DNA of 37,588 nucleotides from a virus. Positions 16,426 to 28,000 of this stretch are shown here, in pieces. The notes under the pieces are model-generated. The model worked only from the letters and a program-made list of their open reading frames with translations. It was not told where the DNA came from and searched no databases. Position 1 is the stretch's first letter, and each line of letters starts with the position of its first letter. The position numbers and the translations under genes were made by a program. Location of the stretch: the IMG/VR virus record IMGVR_UViG_3300010354_000231, positions 1 to 37,588 of that record; one strand, given 5' to 3'.

Positions 16426-16674
16426 ATGGGTAAACCATCAGATAGGGATACTAATTATATGTACCAAATGTGGGGTACGAATAAATTAGTATCAGATTAT
16501 GGTGTCTTTGAGGAAAAGAAAATGCTTAGAGAGATTGTCAATGATGACAATACTCCAAAAAAGCATAATTTTAAACTTCAAAATGAACTACATGCTAAAA
16601 TTCGTAATGATCAAGACTACGATGATTGGGAATACGGCACAGAACCTCTTCCACTAAATTCCTGGAATACCTGA
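16426..16674 (+). CDS. Hypothetical protein (82 aa)
   Basis: ATG 16426 has a perfect AGGAGG at a 5-nt spacing. Product MGKPSDRDTNYMYQMWGTNK, then LVSDYGVFEEKKMLREIVND and a charged C-terminus (KIRNDQDYDDWEYGTEPLPL). Polar, mixed charge, no membrane segment. A strong ribosome site with the palindrome over it suggests regulated, high expression. No family recognised. Confidence 0.7.
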   Translation: MGKPSDRDTNYMYQMWGTNKLVSDYGVFEEKKMLREIVNDDNTPKKHNFKLQNELHAKIRNDQDYDDWEYGTEPLPLNSWNT

Positions 16675-16680
16675 TAAATA
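16673..16680 (+). promoter_or_regulatory. T4-type late promoter for the baseplate block
   Basis: GATAAATA overlapping the stop of the preceding gene (GA of TGA), 19 nt before ATG 16700. Confidence 0.65.
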
Positions 16681-16699
16681 AGGTAGAATAGTATAGGAA

Positions 16700-17101
16700 A
16701 TGCCAACAGAGCGAGTAAGTAGGGGATTTAAAGACATTAGTTTGTCTTTTCAATATAATCCATTAACTAGAGATGTTATTGCTATTAAAAATGAGACAGC
16801 AATTGCTCGCTCTTTACGCAATCTTGTACTTACTCAGATTGGTGAGAAATTTTTTGATTCACGATTTGGGTCTAGAGTAAGTGGATTATTATTTGAAAAC
16901 GTAAATGAAGTAACTGCAGGTGTTATAACATCAGAAATTGATTCAGTTATTCGTAATAATGAACCTAGAGTGAATTTAACCAATGTTATAGTAGTTCCTA
17001 ATTATGATGAAGGTGCCTTTAATGTCGTTATTGAATACGCAATTATCGGATTACCATTAGATACACAGCAATTAACCTTCGTACTAACGTCTACAAGATA
17101 A
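16700..17101 (+). CDS. 25: Baseplate wedge subunit gp25-like (GPW/gp25 family)
   Basis: 133 residues, matching T4 gp25 (132). Features are the N-terminal FKDISLSFQYNPLTRDVIAI, then the helix NETAIARSLRNLVLTQIGEKFFDSRFGS (broken at a turn), a motif of the GPW/gp25 lysozyme-like fold, and a C-terminal beta part (VNLTNVIVVPNYDEGAFNVVI). In T4-like and P2-like phages this protein sits in the inner baseplate and binds the gp6/J-type protein. It is followed without gap by gp6, the same W-J neighbour order as in P2. Late promoter and AGGA ribosome site upstream. Confidence 0.9.
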   Translation: MPTERVSRGFKDISLSFQYNPLTRDVIAIKNETAIARSLRNLVLTQIGEKFFDSRFGSRVSGLLFENVNEVTAGVITSEIDSVIRNNEPRVNLTNVIVVPNYDEGAFNVVIEYAIIGLPLDTQQLTFVLTSTR

Positions 17102-19072
17102 ATGGCACTAGTAAACTTAACAAATCTAGATTTTGATCAGATTAAGACTTCGATCAAAGATTACCTTAGATCAAATTCTTCTTTTACTGACTACGATTTT
17201 GAAGGATCTAATCTTTCAATCATTCTTGATATTCTAGCGTATAATACTTATATTTCCTCATACAATGCTAATATGATTAGCAATGAGGTGTTTATTGATA
17301 GTGCCACTCTTAGAGAAAATGTCGTTTCTCTTGCACGTAATATTGGATATGTTCCAAAATCAAGAACTGCAGCAAAATGCTTGATTTCTTTTTTCGTTGA
17401 TACTACAGATTTTGTTAATCCACCTTTAACTTTAACTTTAAAAAGAGGAACAGTTTGCGTTAGTACGGAAAGTTTTGGAAATGAAGATTATACCTTCATG
17501 ATTCCTGAAGATATTACTGTTCCAGTTGTTGAAGGTTTTGCGTATTTTGATAATGTTGTTGTCTATGAGGGTTCATATGCAATCACAAGATTCGTAACTG
17601 ATAATAATATTGAAAATCAAAGATATATTTTAGATAATGAAAATATTGATACAAGAACTTTATATGTAAATGTAAGACCATCTGTATCGAGCACTCTTGT
17701 TACAAAGTATAATCTTGTAGAATCTCTTGTAGATGTTAAAGGAGACTCAAGAATATTCTTTATACAAGAGATTGAGGACCAAAGATACGAATTACTTTTT
17801 GGAGATAATATTTTCGGCAAAAAATTAGAAAATGGCAATCTTATTGAGGTTTCATATTGCATAACCAATGGAGCTGATGGTAATGGAATTAGAAACTTTG
17901 ACTTTGTTGGACGTATTTTTGATAATAATGATCGCTTAATTACTTCAGGGATCTCCGTTATAACTACTCAATCAGTATCAGAAGGTGGTCAGGAGATCCA
18001 ATCGGTAAGTTCTATTAAAAAGTACGCACCAAGACTATATTCTACTCAATATAGAGCTGTTACTTCTGCAGATTTTGAAGCACTTATTCCAACACTATAT
18101 CCAGAAGCAGAATATGTAACTGTTTTTGGTGGAGAAGATCTAACTCCTCCTCAATTTGGAAAAGTTTTTATCGTAGTCAAACCATTTAATGGACAATTTA
18201 TTTCAAATGCTGTAAAGGATAATTTAAAAACTCTTCTAAAAAAATATACAGTTGCTGGTGTTAGACCAGAACTTGTAGATCTTAAGTATGTTTATGTTGA
18301 AACAGAATCAAATGTTTACTATGATCAAAATAAAGCGCCTGGCGCAGATTTTGTCAAGTCCATTATTTCTACGAATGTTTCTAGATATGCAGATTCTAGA
18401 GAGATTAATCAATATGGTGCTAAGTTTAAGTATAGTAGATTCTTAAAAGTTCTTGATGATAGTCATGAATCAATTACTTCAAATATCACAACTGTAGAGA
18501 TTAGGAGGAACCTAAGACCCGCCATAAATAGTCTTGCTGAGTATGAATTATGCTATGGAAATGCATTTTATGTACGTGAAGAGAGAAATGTTGGTATGGC
18601 AGCTACCACAAATGCTTTGATGTTGAGTCAAGTTGATCAATGTGATGGTTACAACTTAAGATCCTCTGGATTTGTTGTTGAAGGAATTAACGATGTTGTA
18701 TATCTTGCAGATTTTCCAAATAAAGATAGAAAAACTGGAGAAATTTTCTTATTTACACTAAATGCCGCATCACAACCAGTAATCGCAAGACGTGGAGTAG
18801 GAACTGTAAAATATACTAAAGGTGAGGTTTTATTAAAACCAATTAAAATTGTAAGAACATTAAAGACATTTGGAGGAGAACCTATTATTGAAGTGTCTGC
18901 AGCACCATTATCAAATGATGTTATAGGTTTACAAGATTTATTTTTACAATATGATCAATCGAATAGTATAATTACTATGGTTCCTGATGTAATTTCTTCT
19001 GGATATGATACATCAGCACTATCACATAAAGCAAGTTCAAGTTACAGTAGTGGGAAACTAGTCAGAAAGTAA
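17102..19072 (+). CDS. 6: Baseplate wedge subunit gp6-like
   Basis: 656 residues, near T4 gp6 (660). N-terminal helical part (DQIKTSIKDYLRSNSSFTDY, then FEGSNLSIILDILAYNTYIS and SYNANMISNEVFIDSATLRE) is the classic start of gp6/baseplate J-like proteins. The middle includes YELLFGDNIFGKKLENGNLI and AVTSADFEALIPTLYPEA, also shared with that family. gp6 dimers form the ring that holds the wedges together, with gp25 and gp53. ATG follows the gp25 stop directly, so the pair is probably translated together. Confidence 0.92.
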   Translation: MALVNLTNLDFDQIKTSIKDYLRSNSSFTDYDFEGSNLSIILDILAYNTYISSYNANMISNEVFIDSATLRENVVSLARNIGYVPKSRTAAKCLISFFVDTTDFVNPPLTLTLKRGTVCVSTESFGNEDYTFMIPEDITVPVVEGFAYFDNVVVYEGSYAITRFVTDNNIENQRYILDNENIDTRTLYVNVRPSVSSTLVTKYNLVESLVDVKGDSRIFFIQEIEDQRYELLFGDNIFGKKLENGNLIEVSYCITNGADGNGIRNFDFVGRIFDNNDRLITSGISVITTQSVSEGGQEIQSVSSIKKYAPRLYSTQYRAVTSADFEALIPTLYPEAEYVTVFGGEDLTPPQFGKVFIVVKPFNGQFISNAVKDNLKTLLKKYTVAGVRPELVDLKYVYVETESNVYYDQNKAPGADFVKSIISTNVSRYADSREINQYGAKFKYSRFLKVLDDSHESITSNITTVEIRRNLRPAINSLAEYELCYGNAFYVREERNVGMAATTNALMLSQVDQCDGYNLRSSGFVVEGINDVVYLADFPNKDRKTGEIFLFTLNAASQPVIARRGVGTVKYTKGEVLLKPIKIVRTLKTFGGEPIIEVSAAPLSNDVIGLQDLFLQYDQSNSIITMVPDVISSGYDTSALSHKASSSYSSGKLVRK

Positions 19073-19073
19073 T

Positions 19074-22000
19074 ATGAAAGAAAATAGAATTAAAACTAGT
19101 GCCGTTCTAGAAAATCAATTACCTAGTTTTGTTCTTGAGGAATATCCGCTTTTTGCAGAGTTTCTCAAAAAGTATTATGATTCGTTAGAATATCAAGGTG
19201 CAATCAAAGATATTCTAGAAAATATTGATCAATATGTTAAAATTGACAAAATAACAAATCTTGTCGAAGGTACAACTCTTTCCGAAGACATTGATACTTA
19301 TAATTCTGAAATTTTTGTAGAATCTACTCAAGGATTTCCCCTAAAATCTGGTCTTATTCAAATTAATGATGAAATTATTTTCTACACAAATAGAGATATA
19401 GAAAATAATAAATTTGTTGGTTGTTTTAGAGGATTTAGTGGAAGAACAACAGAAACAAATGCAAAGCAAGATCAATTAGTTTTTAGAGATACTGATGCAG
19501 TATCGCATAAATCAGGATCTACTGTAAAAAACTTAAGTATTCTTTTCTTAAAAATTTTCTTAGAGAAAAGTAAGAAGCAATTTACTCCTGGATTTGAAAA
19601 TAGAGAATTCTATCCAGGATTGAATGAAAGAAATTTTATTAAACAAGCAAAGAATTTTTATGAGACAAAAGGAACGGATTCTTCCTTTAAAATTTTATTT
19701 AAAGCACTATATGGATCAAATGTAGATGTAATTCGTCCTGCAGACTTTCTTTTTGAACCTTCAAATGCATCATTCAAAAGTGGCAAAATTATAACTGTAG
19801 AAAAAATTCAAGGAAATCCTGAAAAACTTTTAAATAAAACTCTTTACCAAGATCAATACGGAAGTATCTTAACTAAAGCATTTGCTTCAATCAATAATAT
19901 TGTAAAAATATTTGAAAATGATAGGGAATATTATATTTTTGGATTGGATGAAAGCTATGATGAAGGTCAATTTAGTGTATCTGGAGAATTTAGCATTCAT
20001 CCATGCACTTACATTATAAGTGACGTTTCTTCTGGCACTTTAGATTCAAATAATGTTTTACAATATCAAGATTTTCTTGATGTTGATTCAACAATAGGAT
20101 TTCCTGATAGTGGAACTTTATATATTGATTTCAAAGATGGACAGGATTTAGAAATAAATTATACTTCAAAAACTATTAACCAATTTTTGGGATGTACAGG
20201 TCTTACCAGAGGCATTGAAAGAGGTCAAAAAGTAAGATTATATTCTTCTGCATATGGATATGGAGATAGTGTTGAAGATATTATTGAAGTAAGAGTAACT
20301 GGTATATTATCAGAAATTACTTTTCCTAAAGAAGCATATTATACTTCAAAAAATGATACTATTGAAATTAGTTCAATTGGATATGTGGAAGAAGATGATT
20401 TTAGATCAAATAATTGGATCACAAATGTAAGTACAAGACACGAAGTTAAAGAACTTAGAGACAATAAGAACTTTAATTATGAAATTGTAACTTACGATCC
20501 AATTAATATTTTGCCTGGAGATCAGGTTATATTAAATGGTATTATTAGAACTCAAACTGGAAATGTAGAAAATGTAACTAGAACTTTTGACGCAACTCCA
20601 GGAGCAGATCCTTTTAGATCATTTAAAATTACAAATGACACGGATTTAATTTATGTTTATTATGTTGAAAGAAAACTTAGAAAAGTTCCTGGAACTAATT
20701 TAACATCTGATGTTCAAAATGTATATGTTGATAATGATAGATCAACTTATATTGCTTGCCCATCTTTACCATATTATTATAATCAAAATGCTGATGCTAA
20801 AAATAGAGTAATATATTTTGACGCAAATTTGCAGAATGATTCTATTATTCCCGCATTTAATCATGGATTTCTTACAGGCGAAGCAGTTGCTTATATTCCA
20901 GTATCAAGTACAAATAAGTTGAATATTGATAAAGGAATTTATTTTGTCAAAAAAGTTGATAATGATAGATTAAGACTTGCAAGAAGTAGAGCGGATATTA
21001 CAAGTGAAAATTATCTAAATTTAACTGGTCAAGTTTCAAGAAATATTTTATCCCCACTTTCATATGTAAAAATAGATCCAGATCCAGAAAAAAATCTGGC
21101 AATACAAAGTGTCACTGGACAGAAACTTGTCAGAAAAATTCAAAATGCAGAAAACGATGAAAAAATTTATACAACTGTTCCAGGAAAAACAGGAATATTT
21201 CTTAACGGGGTTGAGATTATAAATTATAAAACTGGAGATGTAATTAAATATGGACCATTAACTGATATTTTTGTTGCAGCAAGTGGAAAAGGTTATGATA
21301 TAATTAATCCTCCAGTTATTGACATTAAAGATGATGTTGGAGTTGGGGGAAGTGCTTTTTGCAAATTAACAGGATCTTTGGAAAGGGTTGATATTGTTGA
21401 TCCTGGATTTGATTATATTACTGAACCAATTATCAGTTTTAAAGGCGGAAATGGAAAAAATGCTAAAGCAAAAGTAAATTTAATATCATTTACACATTCC
21501 ATAATTTTTAATGCAATCGAGCAAGCAAATGTTGTTAATTTAGAAAATTATACTTTTAATTTTCAAACATATCACAGATTTAGATCTGGAGAAAAAGTTG
21601 TATATAAAACTCAAAATGAAACTGCTATTGGAGGTCTAATTAATAATTCAATTTATTATGTTGGTGTTTTAGGGTCTAAAAAAATTACATTACATAATAC
21701 CTATGAAAATGCGTTAGGTTTAACAAGTCCTATAGTATTAACCTCTTATGGGACAGGAAATCATATTTTTGAATCTTACAATAAAAAGAAAAGAATTGGA
21801 TCTATCAGAGTTTTAGATGCTGGAAGTGGTTTTTCTAATAAAAAAAATCTTTTAGTTGAAAGTAATGTAAACGTTTATACAAATACTATAACAATAATAA
21901 ATCATGGTTATAATACTGGAGAAGAAGTTGTATATACTTCAAATTCTCCAGTAGGCGGATTAATCAGTGGCAATTCATATTACATTTTAAAGATAAATAA

Positions 22001-25000
22001 CAACTCGTTTAGACTTACAGAGAAAGATTCTTCAACACCAATTAAATTTACTTCCACTGGAGATGGGGAATTCAATTATCCAGAAATAGTATATAATCTT
22101 TCTGGTAATATTGGAATATCTTCATATTATTCAACTGGATTTTCTGGAATAGCAACATTCAATTCAAATTCTCCTAATTTTGTTGGGATATCAACTTTTA
22201 ATATAAAAATTGGAGAAATTTTAACCCCAGTTGCTGGTTTTATTGCAACTGATACAAAAGTAACTTCTATTGGGATAGGAAGTATTGGAATTAGTACATC
22301 TCATTTATATTCAAGTGTTGGAGTAGCAACAACTTCAGTTGCATTTAATGAGTATGTCGATTTTAATGCAAAATTAATTCCCGTGTTCCGTGGAGAAATT
22401 GATGGAGTCTTCTTAAAATCGGGTGGTGTAGGGTATGGATCATCTGATTGTATTAATCACGAAAAGTTACCACAAATTACTCTCGTAAATGGTCGAGATG
22501 CAAGAGCAATCCCGATTGTAAACGATGGAACTATTAAACAAGTTTTAGTTCAAATAAAAGGCAAAGATTATAATTCTCAACCAAATATTGAAGTTGTTGG
22601 TGATGGTGTGGGAGCTCAATTGACACCGATAATTCAAAATGGAGAAATAATAAGAATCGAGGTTATCACTGGAGGAAAAGGTTATAATCCAAATAATACT
22701 TCTATTAGAATTTCTAGTCCAGGATCAGAAGGAAGACTTCTTGCAAAAATTACAAATTGGAATGTTAATCGTTTTGCTCGTCTGAATTTAAATGATCAAA
22801 TATCTGAAGATGGGGGAGTAATTGTACCTGGAAGAGATGGATTACAATGTACTCACTTATATCCACCAACACTTTTAAGAGAAAGCATTTATTCATTTAA
22901 AGATGATGGAGAAACTATATTCTATCAATCCGATTTACAGAATGATAGATCTACAGTTCCTTTTCACTCTCCTATAATTGGGTGGGCATATGACGGAAAT
23001 CCTATTTACGGACCATATGGATATGAAAATCCTGCAGTTCCTGGAAATGTCTCCCAAATGAAGTCTGGATATGTTTCTACAAGAAAACCAAATAGACCTT
23101 CATTATTTCCGTCTGGATTTTTTATTGAAGATTTTGAATTTAGGAATGAAGGAACTTTAGATGAATTCAATGGAAGATATTGCAGAACACCAGAATATCC
23201 AAATGGTGTTTATGCTTATTTTACAACATTTACTGAGAATATTGTAGATGCTGGCAATTTCTCTGGACAAAAATTACCAGTTTTTCCATATGTTATTGGA
23301 GATAGTTTTAGAAGTTCTCCAATTAAATTTAACTATGATGCCTTATCAAATCAAGATGATTTTAATTTTGTTTCCAATAATCTTATCAGAAATACAATAG
23401 ACTATAATGTATCTTCAAAAAATTCAGAATATCCATATTTTGTAAACTCTACAAAAATTAGAAAGCAAACTGCTGATGTAAAAGCTAGTTCAACTGGATA
23501 TGTTGATAATGTTCAGATTATATCTGGTGGAGAAGGATATAAAATAGGTGATCAAATTATTTTTGATAATAAAAATACTGGAGGATTTGGAGCAGCTGCA
23601 GTTGTATCTGAAATTGTTGGTAAGAAAATAGGTAAAATACAGACAGAATCAACAGTGATTGAAAATGTTGAAGTTATACCATCAAAAGATGTTTCCAATG
23701 AATACATTTTTATATGTAAAGACCCTCATAGTTTAAATGATAATGAAATTATCGACATAACTGGAATTAATACAAATGGAATAACTTTACAAAAATCATA
23801 TAAGATTAGCACAATCTCAAATACTCTTCAGTTGAGAAGTGGTATCGGAACAGTTTTTGCTACAGGAATAACAACTGTATTTGAAGTTTCTGGAAATTTC
23901 AGAGAACCATTTATCTATGAAAATGATTATTATCAAGTTGGTAATGAACTGATTAAAGTATTAAAAGTTGATCCAGATGGACCAAAAATTACAGTATTGA
24001 GAAACTTAAATGGTGAAGCGTCAACGCATAATGCAGGAACATTTTTAATTGAAAAATCAAGAAAATTTAAGATAAAAGAAAATGTTCAAAATTATAATTA
24101 TAGTTTGACTAGAGAATATTATTTTGATCCAAATAAATCGGTGGGACTTGGGACAACAAATGGCGTAGGAATAACTTCTACTTTATTCTTAGATAAAATA
24201 ACGTATGGGGGAGTTGTAAATATTGGAACTGGATCATCTACCATTTTATATTTTCAAAATGTAGATGACATACTTAATTTTAGTGGCGGTTATGTTGACT
24301 TAAGAAACTCAACCGATTCTTCATTTGATATTTCGAAGAAAAAAATTATTTCAGTTGGAACAACATCAATAACCATTGATTTTGATACTACGGCATTATC
24401 TGGATCTGGAGTAACCTCTTATCTTGATAAATGGAATACCGTTGATATTCCAATTCAATCGTTATACTTGCCAAATCATCAATTTTATACTGGACAAAAA
24501 GTATTATATTATTCAAATGTTGGAACTGGAATTACAGTTTCTATAGCGTCTTCAATTCAAATTTTAAAAGATGGTCAAGAATTGTATGTAGCAAGAATTT
24601 CGGATAATTTAATAGGAATTTCTACAGTAAAAGTAGGTGTAGGAACAACAGGAAATTTTGTTGGAATTGAAACTTCTACAAATTTACTTGAGTTTGTTGG
24701 ATTTGGCACTGGGTTGTGCCATAGTTTTAAGACGACAAATATTCCACTACTCTCAAGTATTCAGCAGCATCTAGTTTCTGTTTATACGGAAACAGATCCG
24801 ATTGTAAAGATTGGAGATACTATCAAAATAAAATCATTACCTTCCTCAAAACAATATGTTTCTTTAGTTTATGATGAGGAAACCAGAAGAGTACTGTCTG
24901 ACAGAAAAACATTTTCTTCCGCAAGAGTAAACATTGAAGAGAACACTATTACAATACCTAGTCATGGATATAATAATGGAGACAAGATAATTTACAAATC

Positions 25001-28000
25001 AACTATTCCAGTTGGTGGATTGCAAAATAATCAATTCTATTATGCTATTGTTGTAGATGTTGATAGAATTAAATTATCTAAATTTTCTACAAATCTTGAA
25101 AATAATATTGTCGATCTAACTTCAGAATCTTCTGGAATTTTCTATAAAGTTAATCCAAAAATTATAACAACTCAAGGAAGAACTTTAGTATTTGATTTAT
25201 CTGATTCTTCCCTTTCATATATTAGAGGTGCAATAAAAGAATCTGCATTTACTTTAAATTTCTATACCGATATTGGATTTACTCAAAAGTTTATATCATC
25301 AAAAAATTCTGGAAATTTTGAAATTTCTTCATATGGGCAAATTGGAATTTCTACAAATGCGAGAGTTGAATTGAAAATAACTGAAGAACTTCCAAATCCT
25401 TTATTCTATAAACTTACTCCAATATTAAATCCACTTTTACCTACTTCTAAAAAAGAATGTATTGTTGATGATATTGATTTTAAAGATCATAGTCGTTTAG
25501 TAAAACAATTATCCATTTATAATGGTGAGCATTTAGTTGTTGGAGTTTCTACAACTTCATTTGCTTTTACACTTGATAGATTCCCAGAAAATAATGTGTA
25601 TAATAATACCATCGATGGAACATTTGATTATGTAACTACATCTCCGCTTGCTTTGGGTGCCATCAATTCAATTAAGATGATTTCTGGAGGAAGAAATTAT
25701 AAAAGGTTGCCATTTATAAGTGGTGTAAAATCTATAAATGGAAAAAATGCGTTAATTTATCCAATCACCAATACAATAGGAAAAGTACAAAAAATTACAA
25801 TAAATGATAGTGGATATGATTATCCATCAGACTTAACTTTAAAACCTCAGGCAAGACTTCCCCAGATTGTAAAAATTAATCCTCTTGCATCTTTTGAATC
25901 AATTTTTGTTTTTGATGAGGGCAAAAATTACTCTACTGCTCCAGGACTAATTGTTAAAGATGGATATACGAATAAAGTAATTAATGATGTACTTCTAAGA
26001 TATCGTAAAGGAGATACTTACGTATCAATTATTAGAAATACAAAGTCAATGTATGGTGTAACTCCAACATTGATTCCTATCAATAATAGTAATGGAATCC
26101 CAGTAAAAAATGCTACTTATAATAGATTAACAAAGGAAGTTACTCTGACTCTGACAAATAGCTATTCATCTATAGAAGATTTTCCATTATTAGTTGGAGA
26201 TGAGATTCTTGTAGAAAATATTGCATCTACAGAAGATCCTGGATTTAGAACAAGAGGATATAATTCAGAAGGTTATGGATATCATTTATTCACTATTACG
26301 TCAATAGATCCAAACATTGGAGGATCGAATGCTACTATAGTGTATAGTTTATCTGGACAAATAAGAGATACTCAATCTCCAGGATTATATGACGAAACAA
26401 ATTCTCTTGGAAAAATAATTCCAAAACGTTACTTCCCAACATTTAATATCAAATTAGCAAAAAACGATTTTTATCAAGATGAATCCGTTGAAACTGAAAA
26501 TGCTTCTGGAATCATTGAGTATTGGGACAAGGAAAATCAATTATTGAAAATATCTACAGGAAGTAAATTATCTTCTGGAGATATTTTATATGGAAAATCT
26601 TCATATACGAAAGCTGTAATTAAAGAAGTAACTACATTTACAGGGTTTTATGAGATAAAACCTACTTCTAGAAAATCTTTTGGATGGGATAAAACAACGG
26701 GTTTCCTAAATGATGCTCTACAAAGATTGCATGATAATGATTATTATCAAAATCTTTCATATTCTTTGAAGTCTGACATTCCTTTAGATCAGTGGGATGA
26801 GGCAGTTACTGCTTTAAATCACACTGCGGGATTTAAGAAATTCAGTGATTTGATGGTCGAATCAAGAGATAAAGAAAACACTGGAATAAAAACAGAACAA
26901 TTTGGCAGTTTTAGTGCTTTAAGAGATTTGACAACTGTTATTGATCTTAATTGTATAAATGATTTTGATATTGCGACAGAACAGTCTGTCAGTATTTTAG
27001 GAAGAAATGTATCTGAGCAAATTGCTTTAAATGGAGCAGTAATTCAAGACTATGCAAAATCAATAGGAAATAAAGTTTTACTAATTGATGATATTAGTCC
27101 ACAGTTTAATAGTGAACCAAGACTTGCAAGATTTAGTATGGTTGATAAATTTAGATTAACTGAAATAAGAGCAAGAAAATATATCGTAAATATTACTGAT
27201 AAAAGATTTACTGGAGAAAAGGAAATTTTATTAATAACTCTATTGCATAATGGAAGAGAAGGTTACTTAAATCAATATGGAAGAGTTGAAACAGTCGATG
27301 ATCTAGGTTATTTTGATTTTGAAATTTCTGGAGAAGAAGGAAGTTTATTATTCTATCCACAAAAATATGAATTTAATGATTATAATACATCTTATATTGC
27401 GTTTGATCTGACAGATACAAATGTTGTTGGTATAGTTACTTTAGGTTCTTCTACTAGAATTAGAACAACAAATCAAACTATTACAAGTGGAATTGGATCA
27501 ACAACTGTCTTTAGTATGCCAGCAACACAACAATCAGCAAAAATAATTTTACAGTATAGAAGAAGTGATGGGGCATATGAATTTGATGAATTATCTGTTA
27601 CTCATGATGGAACCAATGTTGAAGTTCTTGAATATGGACAATTAACTGATATTCCATCTGGTTCTCCATATTCTGGTCCAGGATTTGGAACTTATGTTCC
27701 ATATATTGATAATGGAGAAGTAAAACTTGACCTAGTTCTCTCTGGGATAAGCACTTTGACTGCAAATTCATTTATCATAGATTTTTCCGATAGTTTAACT
27801 GGTATTGCTTCAACTTCTGTAAATACTGGAGAGGTAAGGTCAAATTATACAAGTATTGCTTCTACTACAACTCCTACAGAAAATATAGTTGCTCAATTTA
27901 GCAATATTTTTGGCGGTGCGTATTTCTTTGCCAGCATTAAAGATTTGACAAATAATAAAATGCAAGTATGTGAAATTATAGTTTCTTCAGAATCTACAAA

